DNA from: RYN-133 sp963754285 | GTDB lineage: Bacteria > Actinomycetota > Actinomycetes > Mycobacteriales > Jatrophihabitantaceae | NCBI GenBank assembly: GCA_963754285.1 | Contig: CAVWFN010000014.1 | Coordinates: forward strand, 51,379 to 115,378 | Direction: 5' to 3' | Length of the DNA: 64,000 nucleotides | In this document: positions 16,434 to 24,104 of the stretch, piece by piece | Position numbering within the stretch: position 1 is the stretch's first letter | How the letters are laid out: the number at the start of each line of letters is the position of its first letter | Program-made: the position numbers and the translations under genes | The notes under the pieces: model-generated | Database searches by the model: none | What the model was told of the DNA's origin: nothing | Seen by the model: the letters and a program-made list of their open reading frames with translations, nothing else

Positions 16434-17173
16434 CAGCGCTGCACGAACGCGTCGCGGTGCTCGTCGGAGACTCCGGCGAGATTGAGTTCGAACGTGAACC
16501 CCTGTTCGTAGCGATAACTGCGGTGCACCGGTTGTGTGTCGATGCCGTTGATCGCCTCTTTCGCACACCGGATGATGCGGGTGTCCTTGGCCGCGATCGC
16601 CTGCGCGACCTCGAGCGCAGCGGCGTCGAGTTCGTCGCGGGCCACCACGCGGTAGATCGAGCCGTGGTGGTGCAGCGTTGCGGCGTCCAGGGTCGAGGCG
16701 GTGTAGTACATCGCGCGCATCAAGTGTTGGGGCACGAGCCGCGACAGGTGCGTGGCTGCGCCGAGTGCGCCGCGGTCGACCTCGGGCAGGCCGAAGGTGG
16801 CGTCGTCGCTGGCGACTACGACGTCGGCGTTGCCGACCAGTCCGATGCCGCCGCCCAGGCAGAAGCCCTGCACGGCTGCGATGACGGGCACCTCGCAGTC
16901 GTAAACCGCGCCGAATGCCGCGTAGCAGCCGCGGTTGGCGCCGATGAGCGCGTCGTAGCCCTCGGTGCGCTGCATCTGTTTGATGTCGACTCCGGCGCAG
17001 AACCCGCGTCCCTCGGCGCGCAGCACGACCACATGGGTCGCGCGGTCGCGTCCGGCCGCGAGCAGGGCGTCGGCCAGGTCGAACCAGCCCTGCACGGGCA
17101 GCGCGTTGACCGGCGGGTAGTCGACGGTGACGACGGTGACGCCGTCGCCGTGCCGGTCGGTGCTGATCGCCAC
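16433..17173 (-). CDS. echA20: EchA20-like crotonase, steroid ring D opening
   Basis: 246 residues from a GTG start (AISTDRHGDGVTVVTVD). Crotonase fold: GRGFCAGVDIKQMQ (around residue 60), AAVQGFCLGGGIGLVGNADVVVAS (oxyanion-hole block, around residue 100), FGLPEVDRGALGAATHL. Size and linkage to ipdA-ipdB match Rv3550 (EchA20), which hydrolyses ring D of HIEC-CoA in the HIP pathway. First gene of the minus-strand operon; its start is 19 nt from an 18-bp palindrome in the divergent promoter. Confidence 0.85.
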   Translation of the reverse strand: MAISTDRHGDGVTVVTVDYPPVNALPVQGWFDLADALLAAGRDRATHVVVLRAEGRGFCAGVDIKQMQRTEGYDALIGANRGCYAAFGAVYDCEVPVIAAVQGFCLGGGIGLVGNADVVVASDDATFGLPEVDRGALGAATHLSRLVPQHLMRAMYYTASTLDAATLHHHGSIYRVVARDELDAAALEVAQAIAAKDTRIIRCAKEAINGIDTQPVHRSYRYEQGFTFELNLAGVSDEHRDAFVQR

Positions 17174-17192
17174 TGGATCGCTCGCTTTCCTA

Positions 17193-17210
17193 ACCAAGCA
17201 ATTGCTTGGT
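17193..17210. promoter_or_regulatory. 18-bp palindromic operator in the echA20/SDR divergent promoter (TetR-type, KstR2-like half-sites)
   Basis: ACCAAGCAATTGCTTGGT is a perfect 18-bp palindrome in the 48-nt gap between two divergent operons of ring C/D genes. KstR2, the known regulator of these genes, recognises AnCAAGnnCTTGnT. Here both half-sites (AnCAAG and CTTGnT) are present but are separated by 6 rather than 2 bp. It may be a KstR2 orthologue with changed spacing or another TetR-family repressor. Confidence 0.7.
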
Positions 17211-17221
17211 AGGTTAGCACG

Positions 17222-17971
17222 GTGGCGGACTGGGGGCTCGACGGCGCGGTCGCCCTGGTGACCGGGGGAGCCCGGGGTGTCGGCCGCGGGATCGCCGAGG
17301 TGCTCGGCGAGGCGGGTGCGCGGGTCGTCGTGTGCGGACGCACCGCGCCCGAGGCCGAGATTGCCGGCGAATTCCGCGCCTGTGACGTCCGTGACCCGGA
17401 CCAGGTCGGCGAGCTGATCGCGTCGATCGGTCGGCTCGACATCGTGGTCAACAATGCCGGCGGGTCGCCGTCCGTACGGGCTGACGAGGCGAGTCCGCGC
17501 TTCCACGCGAAGATCGTCGAACTCAATCTGCTGGCGCCGCTGCTCGTGGCGCAGGCCGCCAACGCCGTGATGCAACGCCAGGACTCGGGTGGCGCCATCG
17601 TGATGGTCAGCAGCGTGAGCGGGCACCGCCCCTCACCGGGAACCGCCGCGTACGGCGCTGCGAAGGCCGGCCTCGACAGTCTGACCGGGTCGCTGGCGAT
17701 CGAGTGGGCGCCGAAGGTGCGCGTGAACTCGGTCGTCGCCGGGCTCGTGCACACCGAGCACAGCGCGGTGCACTACGGCGATGCGGCAGGCATCGCGGCG
17801 GTGGCGCGCACCGTCCCGCTGCAGCGGCTCGCCGAGCCGCGCGAGATCGGCGCGTGCGTCGCGTTCCTCGCGTCGCCGCACGCGTCCTACGTCACCGGCG
17901 CGACTCTGCTCGCGCACGGCGGCGGCGAACGGCCGGCATTTCTGGATGCTGCGCAGACGAAGGAGTCCTGA
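17222..17971 (+). CDS. Short-chain dehydrogenase (Rv3549c-like), steroid C/D catabolism
   Basis: 249 residues, GTG start. SDR Rossmann motif VTGGARGVGRGIAEVLGEAGA, NNAG (VVNNAGGSP, around residue 80), the active-site Ser in VSSVSGHRP and YGAAKAG (Tyr-x3-Lys, around residue 143). Length and place beside echA20 match Rv3549c of the KstR2 regulon. The exact step is not certain; a hydroxyacyl-CoA or keto-steroid reduction/oxidation is expected. Overlaps the next SDR by TGATG. Confidence 0.8.
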   Translation: MADWGLDGAVALVTGGARGVGRGIAEVLGEAGARVVVCGRTAPEAEIAGEFRACDVRDPDQVGELIASIGRLDIVVNNAGGSPSVRADEASPRFHAKIVELNLLAPLLVAQAANAVMQRQDSGGAIVMVSSVSGHRPSPGTAAYGAAKAGLDSLTGSLAIEWAPKVRVNSVVAGLVHTEHSAVHYGDAAGIAAVARTVPLQRLAEPREIGACVAFLASPHASYVTGATLLAHGGGERPAFLDAAQTKES

Positions 17972-18873
17972 TGGGGTTGTGTGACGGCAGGGTCGTGATC
18001 GTGACCGGTGCCGGGCGAGGCATCGGACGCGCGCACGCGCTCGCGTTCGCGGCCGAGGGTGCAGCGGTCGTCGTGAACGATCTCGGCGTCGGGCTGGACG
18101 GGTCCGGCGGCGAGGCAGGTCCGGCGGTCGAGGTGGTCGACGCCATCACCGCGTCGGGTGGGCAGGCGGTCGCCAACGGCGACGACGTCGCGAGCTGGGA
18201 CGGCGCTGCTCGGTTGATCGCATCGGCGCTCGAGCACTTCGGTCGGCTCGACGTGCTCGTGAACAACGCAGGATTCCTTCGGGATCGCATGCTCGTCAAC
18301 CTGGGCGAGGACGAGTGGGATGCCGTGATCCGGGTGCATCTCAAGGGTCACTTCGCACCGATGCGGCACGCGATCGAGTACTGGCGCGGCGAGTCCAAGG
18401 CCGGCCGTCAGCCGAATGCACGGGTGATCAACACCTCGTCCGGCGCCGGCCTGATGGGCAGCATCGCGCAGGGCAACTATTCAGCTGCGAAAGCGGGTAT
18501 CGCCGGACTCACCCTCGTCGCGGCCGCAGAATGGCAGCGCTACGGCGTGACCGTGAACGCGATCGCGCCCGCAGCGCGCACACGCATGACCGAGCAGGCG
18601 TTCGCCGACACGATGGCCGCGCCCTCGGCAGGGTTCGACGCGATGGCGCCGGAGAACGTCTCGCCGCTGGTCGTGTGGCTCGGCAGCGCCGAGTCGGCAC
18701 ACGTCACCGGCCGGGTGTTCGAGATCGAGGGCGGCACCGTGTCGGTCGCCGACGGCTGGCAGCACGGCCCGTCCCGCGACAAGGGCCAGCGCTGGCGCCC
18801 GGTCGAGCTGGGTCCGGTGGTCGACGAACTGCTGGCCGAAGCCCCGGCGCCCGCGCCGGTCTACGGGACATAG
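17971..18873 (+). CDS. Short-chain dehydrogenase (Rv3548c-like), steroid C/D catabolism
   Basis: 300 residues. SDR motifs: VTGAGRGIGRAHALAFAAEGA (TGxxxGxG), LVNNAGFLRDRML, NTSSGAGLMGS and YSAAKAG (catalytic Tyr/Lys). The ~45-residue C-terminal extension after the core (SVADGWQHGPSRDKGQRW) is typical of the larger Rv3548c/Hsd4-type SDRs acting on acyl-CoA substrates. Coupled to the previous SDR through TGATG. Followed by an inverted repeat at 18901-18985. Confidence 0.8.
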   Translation: MGLCDGRVVIVTGAGRGIGRAHALAFAAEGAAVVVNDLGVGLDGSGGEAGPAVEVVDAITASGGQAVANGDDVASWDGAARLIASALEHFGRLDVLVNNAGFLRDRMLVNLGEDEWDAVIRVHLKGHFAPMRHAIEYWRGESKAGRQPNARVINTSSGAGLMGSIAQGNYSAAKAGIAGLTLVAAAEWQRYGVTVNAIAPAARTRMTEQAFADTMAAPSAGFDAMAPENVSPLVVWLGSAESAHVTGRVFEIEGGTVSVADGWQHGPSRDKGQRWRPVELGPVVDELLAEAPAPAPVYGT

Positions 18874-18900
18874 CCACCGCTGGTTGCCAGCCGCTCCGGA

Positions 18901-18985
18901 CGAGGGATGCCGTGCCGTCGCAACCAGCCCCTCGCTGCGCTCGGGGCGGCCAGGCCCATCCACGCTCCTTGCACGGCATCCCTCG
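18901..18985. repeat. 15-bp inverted repeat with internal GC-rich hairpin
   Basis: CGAGGGATGCCGTGC (18901-18915) and its exact complement GCACGGCATCCCTCG (18971-18985) flank 55 nt that contain a further CCCCTCG/CGGGG hairpin around CGCTGCGCT, a sequence repeated in part after the right arm (CCGCTGCGCTCT). It follows an SDR operon and precedes the nucleotidyltransferase start. It may be a terminator or a repetitive extragenic palindrome. Confidence 0.5.
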
Positions 18986-19042
18986 CCCTCCGCTGCGCTC
19001 TGTGGTCGCTTTGCGGTTGCGCGACATGTGACGATCGCCGGC

Positions 19043-19918
19043 GTGAGCACCGTGATCGAGGGCGACCGCAGCCTGCCGCCCGGCTACCGGCATCCGCATG
19101 CGTCCGAGCAGGCGCGGCGGATCGCCGAGCGCGGGTTGGTCCTTCGCACCCAGGTCGGGTCGGGCGTGCACGGCACGGCGATTGGTGGCCAGGACGACCG
19201 CGACGAGATGGGGATCTGCCTCGAGCCGAAGGAGTTCGTGACGGGCCTGGCTCGTGTGCCGGCCGGATCTGATGCGACGAACATGACCGTGCCGTTCGAG
19301 CAGTACGAGCGGCACACGGTGTGGGACGAGCCCGGCGGACTGAGCAATCGCTCGGGCGCGGGCGATCTGGACGTCGTCGTCTACTCGGCACGCAAGTGGG
19401 CGCGGCTGGCACTCGCGGGTAATCCGACCGTCCTGCTCGTGTTGTTCGCGCCGGATGACGAGACGATGTTCCGGAACGCGGCGGGTGTCGAGCTCGTCGA
19501 CAACGCGCACCGCTTCGTGTCGCGTTTGGCCGCGGACCGGTTTCTCGGATATCTGCGCAGGCAAAGGGCCGCGATGACCGGCGAGGTCGGCGCGCACACC
19601 AACCGTCCAGAGCTGGTCGCCGCGCACGGCTACGACACCAAGTTCGCGATGCATGCGCTGCGGCTCGGTGTGCAGGGCATCGAACTGCTGACGACCGGGC
19701 GCATCACCTTGCCGGTGCCCACGCGCGATCGCGAGCGGCTGCGGTCGATCCGGCGCGGCGAAGTGCCGCTCGCCGACGTGGTGGCGGCGATTGCGGCGGC
19801 TGAACGCGAACTCGAGCGCCTGAGCGCGAGCGATGCGGTAGCCGACCAGCCCGATCGGGAGTGGGTCGACGGGTGGTTGCATCGGAGCCACGTCGCGTAC
19901 TGGGCAGAAACGCCTTGA
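19043..19918 (+). CDS. Predicted nucleotidyltransferase (COG3541-like)
   Basis: 291 residues from the GTG at 19043; another GTG at 19028 is possible. The N-terminal nucleotidyltransferase signature is QVGSGVHGTAIGGQDDRDEMGICLEP, i.e. GS followed by a DDxDxxx acidic pair as in DNA polymerase beta-like transferases, then DLDVVVYSARKW. The middle carries LRRQRAAMTG and HGYDTKFAMHALRL, seen in phage- and bacteria-encoded members of this poorly characterised family. The substrate is unknown. It stands apart from steroid genes on both sides. Its stop codon lies inside the hairpin at 19915-19967. Confidence 0.7.
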   Translation: MSTVIEGDRSLPPGYRHPHASEQARRIAERGLVLRTQVGSGVHGTAIGGQDDRDEMGICLEPKEFVTGLARVPAGSDATNMTVPFEQYERHTVWDEPGGLSNRSGAGDLDVVVYSARKWARLALAGNPTVLLVLFAPDDETMFRNAAGVELVDNAHRFVSRLAADRFLGYLRRQRAAMTGEVGAHTNRPELVAAHGYDTKFAMHALRLGVQGIELLTTGRITLPVPTRDRERLRSIRRGEVPLADVVAAIAAAERELERLSASDAVADQPDREWVDGWLHRSHVAYWAETP

Positions 19919-19967
19919 TCAAGAGGCCGTTTTGGTCGTTATTCGACCAGAACGGCCTCTTGATCAA
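19915..19967. terminator. 24-bp bidirectional hairpin containing both convergent stop codons
   Basis: Arms 19915-19938 and 19944-19967 pair over 24 bp with a single mismatch and a 5-nt loop (TTATT). The TGA of the plus-strand nucleotidyltransferase (19916-19918) sits in the left arm and the TGA of the minus-strand SRPBCC gene (19966-19964) in the right arm. This is a very strong shared terminator. Confidence 0.8.
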
Positions 19968-20401
19968 GCCCCTTCGACGCGCTTCTTCAATTCGCGTAGC
20001 GAGTTCTTCAGCGACTGGTCGCGGATCAGCTTCTTCATCGGGCCGGGGACGAAGAATCCGACCTCGGCCACGATGTCGACGGTGACCTCGGTCGAGCCGT
20101 CGTCTCCGGCCACGAAGGTGTACTCGCCGGTGTTCTCTTTGAGATCGCCGCTCTCTTGCGCCCAGCCGAGGCCGGTGGGCAGGTCGTAGTGGTACTTCAC
20201 GATGTACTCGACCTTGCGGACCTTCGCGTCGACCTTCATGCGCACCCGTGAGCCGCGACCCTCGTCGTCGCGGTCGAGCACCTCGCACTCGAGCACGGCG
20301 GCCTGCCACTCGGGGAACGACTCGAAGTCGGTGAGCGCGGCGATGATCTTGTCCGGTGGCGCCTGGATGGTGTCGGTCAGGCCAGCGCTGTCGTTGCCCA
20401 T
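19964..20401 (-). CDS. SRPBCC (START-like) ligand-binding protein
   Basis: 145 residues. MGNDSAGLTDTIQAPPDKIIAALTDFESFPEWQ is the standard SRPBCC/polyketide-cyclase-like N-terminus, then VRMKVDAKVRKVEYIVKYHYDLP and STEVTVDIVAEVGFFVPG with a C-terminal long helix (KNSLRELKKRVEG). Such proteins bind hydrophobic ligands. It ends the transcription unit after fadA5, 5 nt away, so a role in steroid or CoA-ester handling is possible but not shown. Confidence 0.75.
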   Translation of the reverse strand: MGNDSAGLTDTIQAPPDKIIAALTDFESFPEWQAAVLECEVLDRDDEGRGSRVRMKVDAKVRKVEYIVKYHYDLPTGLGWAQESGDLKENTGEYTFVAGDDGSTEVTVDIVAEVGFFVPGPMKKLIRDQSLKNSLRELKKRVEGA

Positions 20402-20406
20402 GAAGG

Positions 20407-21567
20407 TCAGATCCTCTCGATGATGGTGCCGGTCGACAGTGCGCCGCCGGCGCACATCGTGATGAGTGCGGTGGTCGCGTCGCGTCGTTCGAGTTCGTGC
20501 AGTGCGGTCGTGATCAGGCGTGAGCCGGTGCTGCCGACCGGATGGCCGAGTGCGATGGCGCCGCCGTTGACGTTGAGCTTGTCCGGGTCGGCGCCGTGCA
20601 CCTGCAGCCACGACAGCGGGACGGACGCGAACGCCTCGTTCACCTCGAACAGGTCGATGTCACCGACCGTCATTCCGCTGCGCTCGAGCAGGCGCGTGGT
20701 CGCCTGCACCGGACCGTCCAGGTGGTAGTAGGGCTCGGCGCCGACGAGGCATTGCGTGACGATGCGTGCGCGCGGACGCAAGCCGAGCTCACGTGCGCGG
20801 TCGGCGTCCATCAGCATGACCGCGGCTGCGCCGTCGGAGATCTGCGACGACGTGCCCGCGGTGTGCACCCCGTCATCGAGCACGGCGTTGAGCTTCGCGA
20901 GGCCCTCGACGGTCGTGTCGCGCAGTCCCTGGTCGCGCGTGACGGTGCGCAGTTCGCCGGTGGGCTTGCCCTCGTCGTCGAGCACCGGCGCGTCGACGCC
21001 GACGACCTGGCTGTCGAAACGTCCTTCGTCCCACGCCTGCTTGGCGTTGCGCTGCGAGCGCGCACCGAACGCGTCGACGTCGGCGCGGGTGAGCCCGCGG
21101 CGTTGGGCGATCCGTTCGGCTGCGAGGTACTGATTCGGCAGGTCGATGTCCCAGTCGTCCGGCTTCGGCTTGCCGGTCTGGCCGACGTTCGCGCCGAGCG
21201 GCACGCGCGACATCGCCTCGACGCCGCAGGCGATGCCGACATCGATCGCACCCGTCGCGATGAGTCCGGCGATCAGGTGGTTGGCCTGCTGCGCCGAACC
21301 GCATTGGCAGTCGACGGTCTGCGCGCCCGTTTGCCACGGCAGACCCGCACTGAGCCAAGCAGTGCGGGTGACGTTGTTCGACTGCTCGCCGGCCTGGGTG
21401 ACGCAACCGCCGACGACCTGCTCGACGAGTTCGGGGTCGATCCCGGTGCGGGTGACTATCGCCTGCTGGGCCGCCGCGAGCACCTCGGTCGCATGCAGCC
21501 CGGCGAGCCAGCCGTTGCGCTTGCCGATGGGCGTGCGGACAGCCTCGACGATGACGGGAGTGCCCAT
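20407..21567 (-). CDS. fadA5: FadA5, acetyl-CoA acetyltransferase of cholesterol side-chain beta-oxidation
   Basis: 386 residues from the ATG MGTPVIVEAVRTPIGKRNGW; an upstream start would lie in the operator. Thiolase motifs: nucleophile Cys89 in DCQCGSAQQANHLIAG, NEAFAS, GHPVGSTGSR and C-terminal CAGGALSTG. The sequence agrees closely by recall with M. tuberculosis FadA5 (Rv3546), including GGCVTQAGEQSNN and ALVGAEPYYHLDGP-type blocks. It performs the thiolysis that removes acetyl-/propionyl-CoA from the steroid side chain. As in mycobacteria it is divergent from cyp125. A KstR-type site lies 11 nt upstream. Confidence 0.95.
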   Translation of the reverse strand: MGTPVIVEAVRTPIGKRNGWLAGLHATEVLAAAQQAIVTRTGIDPELVEQVVGGCVTQAGEQSNNVTRTAWLSAGLPWQTGAQTVDCQCGSAQQANHLIAGLIATGAIDVGIACGVEAMSRVPLGANVGQTGKPKPDDWDIDLPNQYLAAERIAQRRGLTRADVDAFGARSQRNAKQAWDEGRFDSQVVGVDAPVLDDEGKPTGELRTVTRDQGLRDTTVEGLAKLNAVLDDGVHTAGTSSQISDGAAAVMLMDADRARELGLRPRARIVTQCLVGAEPYYHLDGPVQATTRLLERSGMTVGDIDLFEVNEAFASVPLSWLQVHGADPDKLNVNGGAIALGHPVGSTGSRLITTALHELERRDATTALITMCAGGALSTGTIIERI

Positions 21568-21577
21568 CCGGTCAAAG

Positions 21578-21591
21578 TAGAACACGTTCTG
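21578..21591. promoter_or_regulatory. KstR-type operator upstream of fadA5
   Basis: TAGAACACGTTCTG matches TnnAACnnGTTnnA at 7 of 8 fixed bases (last A is G). It lies 11 nt upstream of the fadA5 ATG in the fadA5/cyp125 divergent region, where it could block transcription start or the leader. Confidence 0.75.
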
Positions 21592-21655
21592 ATTTGCTGC
21601 AAGCGGACTTGGCGCTGGACTTCCTGTTGCGCGCGCGAATGTGCTTGAATGCCGC

Positions 21656-21669
21656 TAGAACGTGTTCCA
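21656..21669. promoter_or_regulatory. KstR-type operator upstream of cyp125
   Basis: TAGAACGTGTTCCA matches TnnAACnnGTTnnA at all 8 fixed bases, 21 nt upstream of the cyp125 GTG. Together with the fadA5-side site it gives one operator per promoter in this 122-nt divergent region. Confidence 0.8.
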
Positions 21670-21689
21670 GTTATCTCAGGAGGCTTCAC

Positions 21690-22931
21690 GTGGCTGTGCC
21701 GCAGCTCCCGGACGACTTCGACGTCAATGACCCCGATCGTATGCAGCGTGGAATGCCGCATGCCGAGTGGGACGAACTGCGCCGCACGGCGCCGGTGTGG
21801 TGGCAATCGCAGCCCAAGGGCCGCGACGGATTCCCGGACGAGGGCCACTGGGTGCTCACGCGCCACGCCGACGTGAAGGAGGTGTCGCGGCGGGCGGACG
21901 TGTTCTCGAACTGGGAGAACACCGCGATCGTGCGCTTCCACCCCGAGACGCCGCGCGAGGACATCGAGATGCAGCGCGTCATCTTGTTGAACATGGACGC
22001 GCCGCAGCACACCCGCATGCGCTCGATCGTGTCGCGCGGGTTCACGCCGCGGGCGGTCAACAGCCTCAAGGACGCGTTGTCGTCACGTGCGCAGAACATC
22101 GTGCAGCAGGCGATCACCACGGGCGGCGGCGATTTCGTGACCGACGTCGCATGCGAGCTGCCGTTGCAGGCGATCGCCGAACTGCTCGGCGTTCCGCAGG
22201 AGGACCGGCTCAAGCTGTTCCACTGGTCGAACAGCATGATCAGCTACGACGACAGCGACGACAAGGAAGCCACCCAGGGTGCGATGGTCGAGATGATCAC
22301 GTACTTCATGGAGCTGGCCGAAGACCGCAAGGCCTGCCCCGCCAACGACATCGTGACGAAGCTGGTCACGGCTGACATCGACGGCCAGGAGCTCACGTCC
22401 GACGAGTTCGCGTTCTTCACCCTCGTGCTGTCGGTCGCCGGCAACGAGACGACGCGCAACGCGATCACGCACGGCATGGTCGCGTTCCTCGAGCATCCCG
22501 AACAGTGGGAGCTGTACAAGCGCGAGCGTCCCGAGTCGGCCGCGGACGAGATCGTGCGCTGGTCGACACCGGTCGTGGTGTTCCAGCGCACCGCCAAGGA
22601 GGACGTCGAACTCGGCGGCCAGCAGATCAAGGCGGGCGACCGCGTCGGTATGTACTACGCGGCGGCCAACTTCGACCCCGATGTCTTCGACGATCCGTAT
22701 ACGTTCGACATCATGCGCGACCCGAACCCGCACCTCGGCTTCGGCGGCACCGGCCCGCACTACTGCATCGGTGCGAACCTCGCGCGCATGGAGATCAACC
22801 TGATCTTCAACGCCATTGCCGACCACCTGCCCGACATCGGCTTGCTGGGTGATCCGGAGCGGCTGCGGTCGGGCTGGCTGAACGGGATCAAGTCGCTGCC
22901 CGTCGAATACAAGTGCCCGGTGGCGCACTGA
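21690..22931 (+). CDS. cyp125: CYP125, steroid C26(27)-monooxygenase (cytochrome P450)
   Basis: 413 residues, GTG start with a CAGGAGG Shine-Dalgarno 6 nt upstream. P450 signatures: I-helix LSVAGNETTRNAI (AGxET), K-helix EIVRWSTPV (ExxR), and heme loop LGFGGTGPHYCIGANLAR with the thiolate Cys359. Blocks such as LNMDAPQHTR, ISRGFTPRAV-like VSRGFTPRAV, ELPLQAIAELLGVPQEDR and SGWLNGIKS agree by recall with CYP125A1 (Rv3545c). It oxidises the terminal side-chain methyl of cholesterol/cholest-4-en-3-one to start side-chain beta-oxidation. The electron-donating ferredoxin may be the fdxD at 42.4 kb. Confidence 0.95.
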   Translation: MAVPQLPDDFDVNDPDRMQRGMPHAEWDELRRTAPVWWQSQPKGRDGFPDEGHWVLTRHADVKEVSRRADVFSNWENTAIVRFHPETPREDIEMQRVILLNMDAPQHTRMRSIVSRGFTPRAVNSLKDALSSRAQNIVQQAITTGGGDFVTDVACELPLQAIAELLGVPQEDRLKLFHWSNSMISYDDSDDKEATQGAMVEMITYFMELAEDRKACPANDIVTKLVTADIDGQELTSDEFAFFTLVLSVAGNETTRNAITHGMVAFLEHPEQWELYKRERPESAADEIVRWSTPVVVFQRTAKEDVELGGQQIKAGDRVGMYYAAANFDPDVFDDPYTFDIMRDPNPHLGFGGTGPHYCIGANLARMEINLIFNAIADHLPDIGLLGDPERLRSGWLNGIKSLPVEYKCPVAH

Positions 22932-23515
22932 CCGACCCGCTCGACTATCCCTGGACGGACGGCGTAGCTCTCGCTGCACCCGGCCCGCGGACGGGGCGTG
23001 CGGTCGTGTCCGTCGGCAGCAACGCTGCACCGGCTGTGTTGCGGGACAAGCTGGCACGTCACGGCGTGAGTACCGATGTTGCGGTCGCGCCGCTGCGCCT
23101 GACCGGCATTGCGGTCGGCCATTCGGCGCACATCAGCGTTCGTGGATACATCGCGGCCGCTCCGTACGCGGCACCCGGCCGCGTTGCCGACGTGCACGTG
23201 TCATGGCTCGACGACGACCAGCTGGCCGCGCTCGATGCGACCGAGCCGAACTACGACCGGATCACGTTCGGCGAGTTCGACCTCTACGTGTCGAAGTGGG
23301 GAGTGCTCGGCGTCGCGGGCGTGCCGATCGAGTTCACCACGCAGCGGGCGTTGTACGAGGTGCTGGCGCGCAACGGAGCAGACGACGGTGCGATCGACCC
23401 GTCCGATGCGCCCGGCACAATCGCGCGGCTGCAGCAGCCCGACGTCCGTGAGCAACTGCGAGAGGCATGGGCCGACGGCGGCTTCGTGGTCAGCTCCGGG
23501 CTGGGCGACAGATAG
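22913..23515 (+). CDS. Gamma-glutamylcyclotransferase-like fold protein, function unknown
   Basis: 200 residues from the GTG at 22913, overlapping the cyp125 end by 19 nt. VVSVGSNAAPAVLRDKLARHG resembles the YGSNxxxxxL loop of gamma-glutamylcyclotransferase/AIG2-like proteins, and LDATEPNYDRITFGEFDLYVSKWG fits their later strand. It is cotranscribed with cyp125, so it may be induced by steroids, but nothing in its sequence ties it to steroid chemistry. Confidence in the frame is good, in the fold moderate. Confidence 0.6.
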   Translation: MPGGALTDPLDYPWTDGVALAAPGPRTGRAVVSVGSNAAPAVLRDKLARHGVSTDVAVAPLRLTGIAVGHSAHISVRGYIAAAPYAAPGRVADVHVSWLDDDQLAALDATEPNYDRITFGEFDLYVSKWGVLGVAGVPIEFTTQRALYEVLARNGADDGAIDPSDAPGTIARLQQPDVREQLREAWADGGFVVSSGLGDR

Positions 23516-23521
23516 CCGACT

Positions 23522-23573
23522 TTGCACCTGGCAATGTCGTCGGGTGCCGACATTGCACCTGGCAATGTCGTCG
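23522..23573. repeat. Two 21-bp direct repeats, each containing a small palindrome
   Basis: TTGCACCTGGCAATGTCGTC(G) occurs at 23522-23542 and 23553-23573 (period 31). Each unit contains TTGC-ACCTG-GCAA, and the second extends to CATTGC/GCAATG. They lie in the 127-nt gap between convergent genes, just after a stop codon, so a termination or processing role is possible. Confidence 0.6.
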
Positions 23574-23642
23574 ATCGGGCCGTCCGGGCGTCGTTCAGCG
23601 ACGATGCCGGGTGCAAAGTGCTCACGCGCGCGACGGCGGCGG

Positions 23643-24095
23643 TCAGGACGAGGGCGGTTTGGCCGTCGCTATGGTGCGGTCCCATTCCCAGATGGCGCGC
23701 AGCGATTCGATCTTGCCTGCGTCGTCGACGCGGTAGATGACCACGCAGTCGGTGTAGGCGGTGTAGCCGTTGGACAGCGTCGTGTGGAAGCGAGCCACGT
23801 TCGCGCATTCGTTGCCGGCAGCGAACGAGTCGTGGATCTCGAACACGAAGCGCTCGACCGGCCCGATCGTGAGATCCCAGAACTTCGAGCGTGCTTCGGC
23901 GCCGCGGTGTCCCTTGCCCTCCGGATCGAACATCGACGGCCCGACCGGATCCTCGATCGTCGCGTCATCGGCGAACAGTGCGAGCCACGCGTCCTTGTCC
24001 TTGCGCGACACCGCGTCGTAGCTGGCCAGCGACGCGTCACGCGCCGGGTGCGACTCCTTGGACGGCGCGTTCCATTCGATGACCGAGTCGCTCAT
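23643..24095 (-). CDS. SnoaL/NTF2-like protein (ketosteroid isomerase-like fold)
   Basis: 150 residues: RDASLASYDAVSRKDKDAWLALFADDATIEDPVGPS is the typical SnoaL-like N-terminus, then FWDLTIGPVERFVFEIHDSFAAGNECANVARFHTTLSNGYTAYTDCVVIYRVDDAGKI. The fold includes steroid delta-isomerases and small hydratases. It sits at the 3' end of the Rv3520c-like/ltp operon, 9 nt after the oxidoreductase, which favours a steroid-pathway role. Catalytic Asp residues cannot be assigned by eye. Confidence 0.75.
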   Translation of the reverse strand: MSDSVIEWNAPSKESHPARDASLASYDAVSRKDKDAWLALFADDATIEDPVGPSMFDPEGKGHRGAEARSKFWDLTIGPVERFVFEIHDSFAAGNECANVARFHTTLSNGYTAYTDCVVIYRVDDAGKIESLRAIWEWDRTIATAKPPSS

Positions 24096-24104
24096 GACAG
24101 CGCC

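Noticed and set aside
21604..21617. CAAG-CGGA-CTTG near the fadA5/cyp125 promoters as a KstR2 site
   Set aside because: Spacer is 4 bp and flanking half-site bases do not match. The same region already has two better KstR-type sites.
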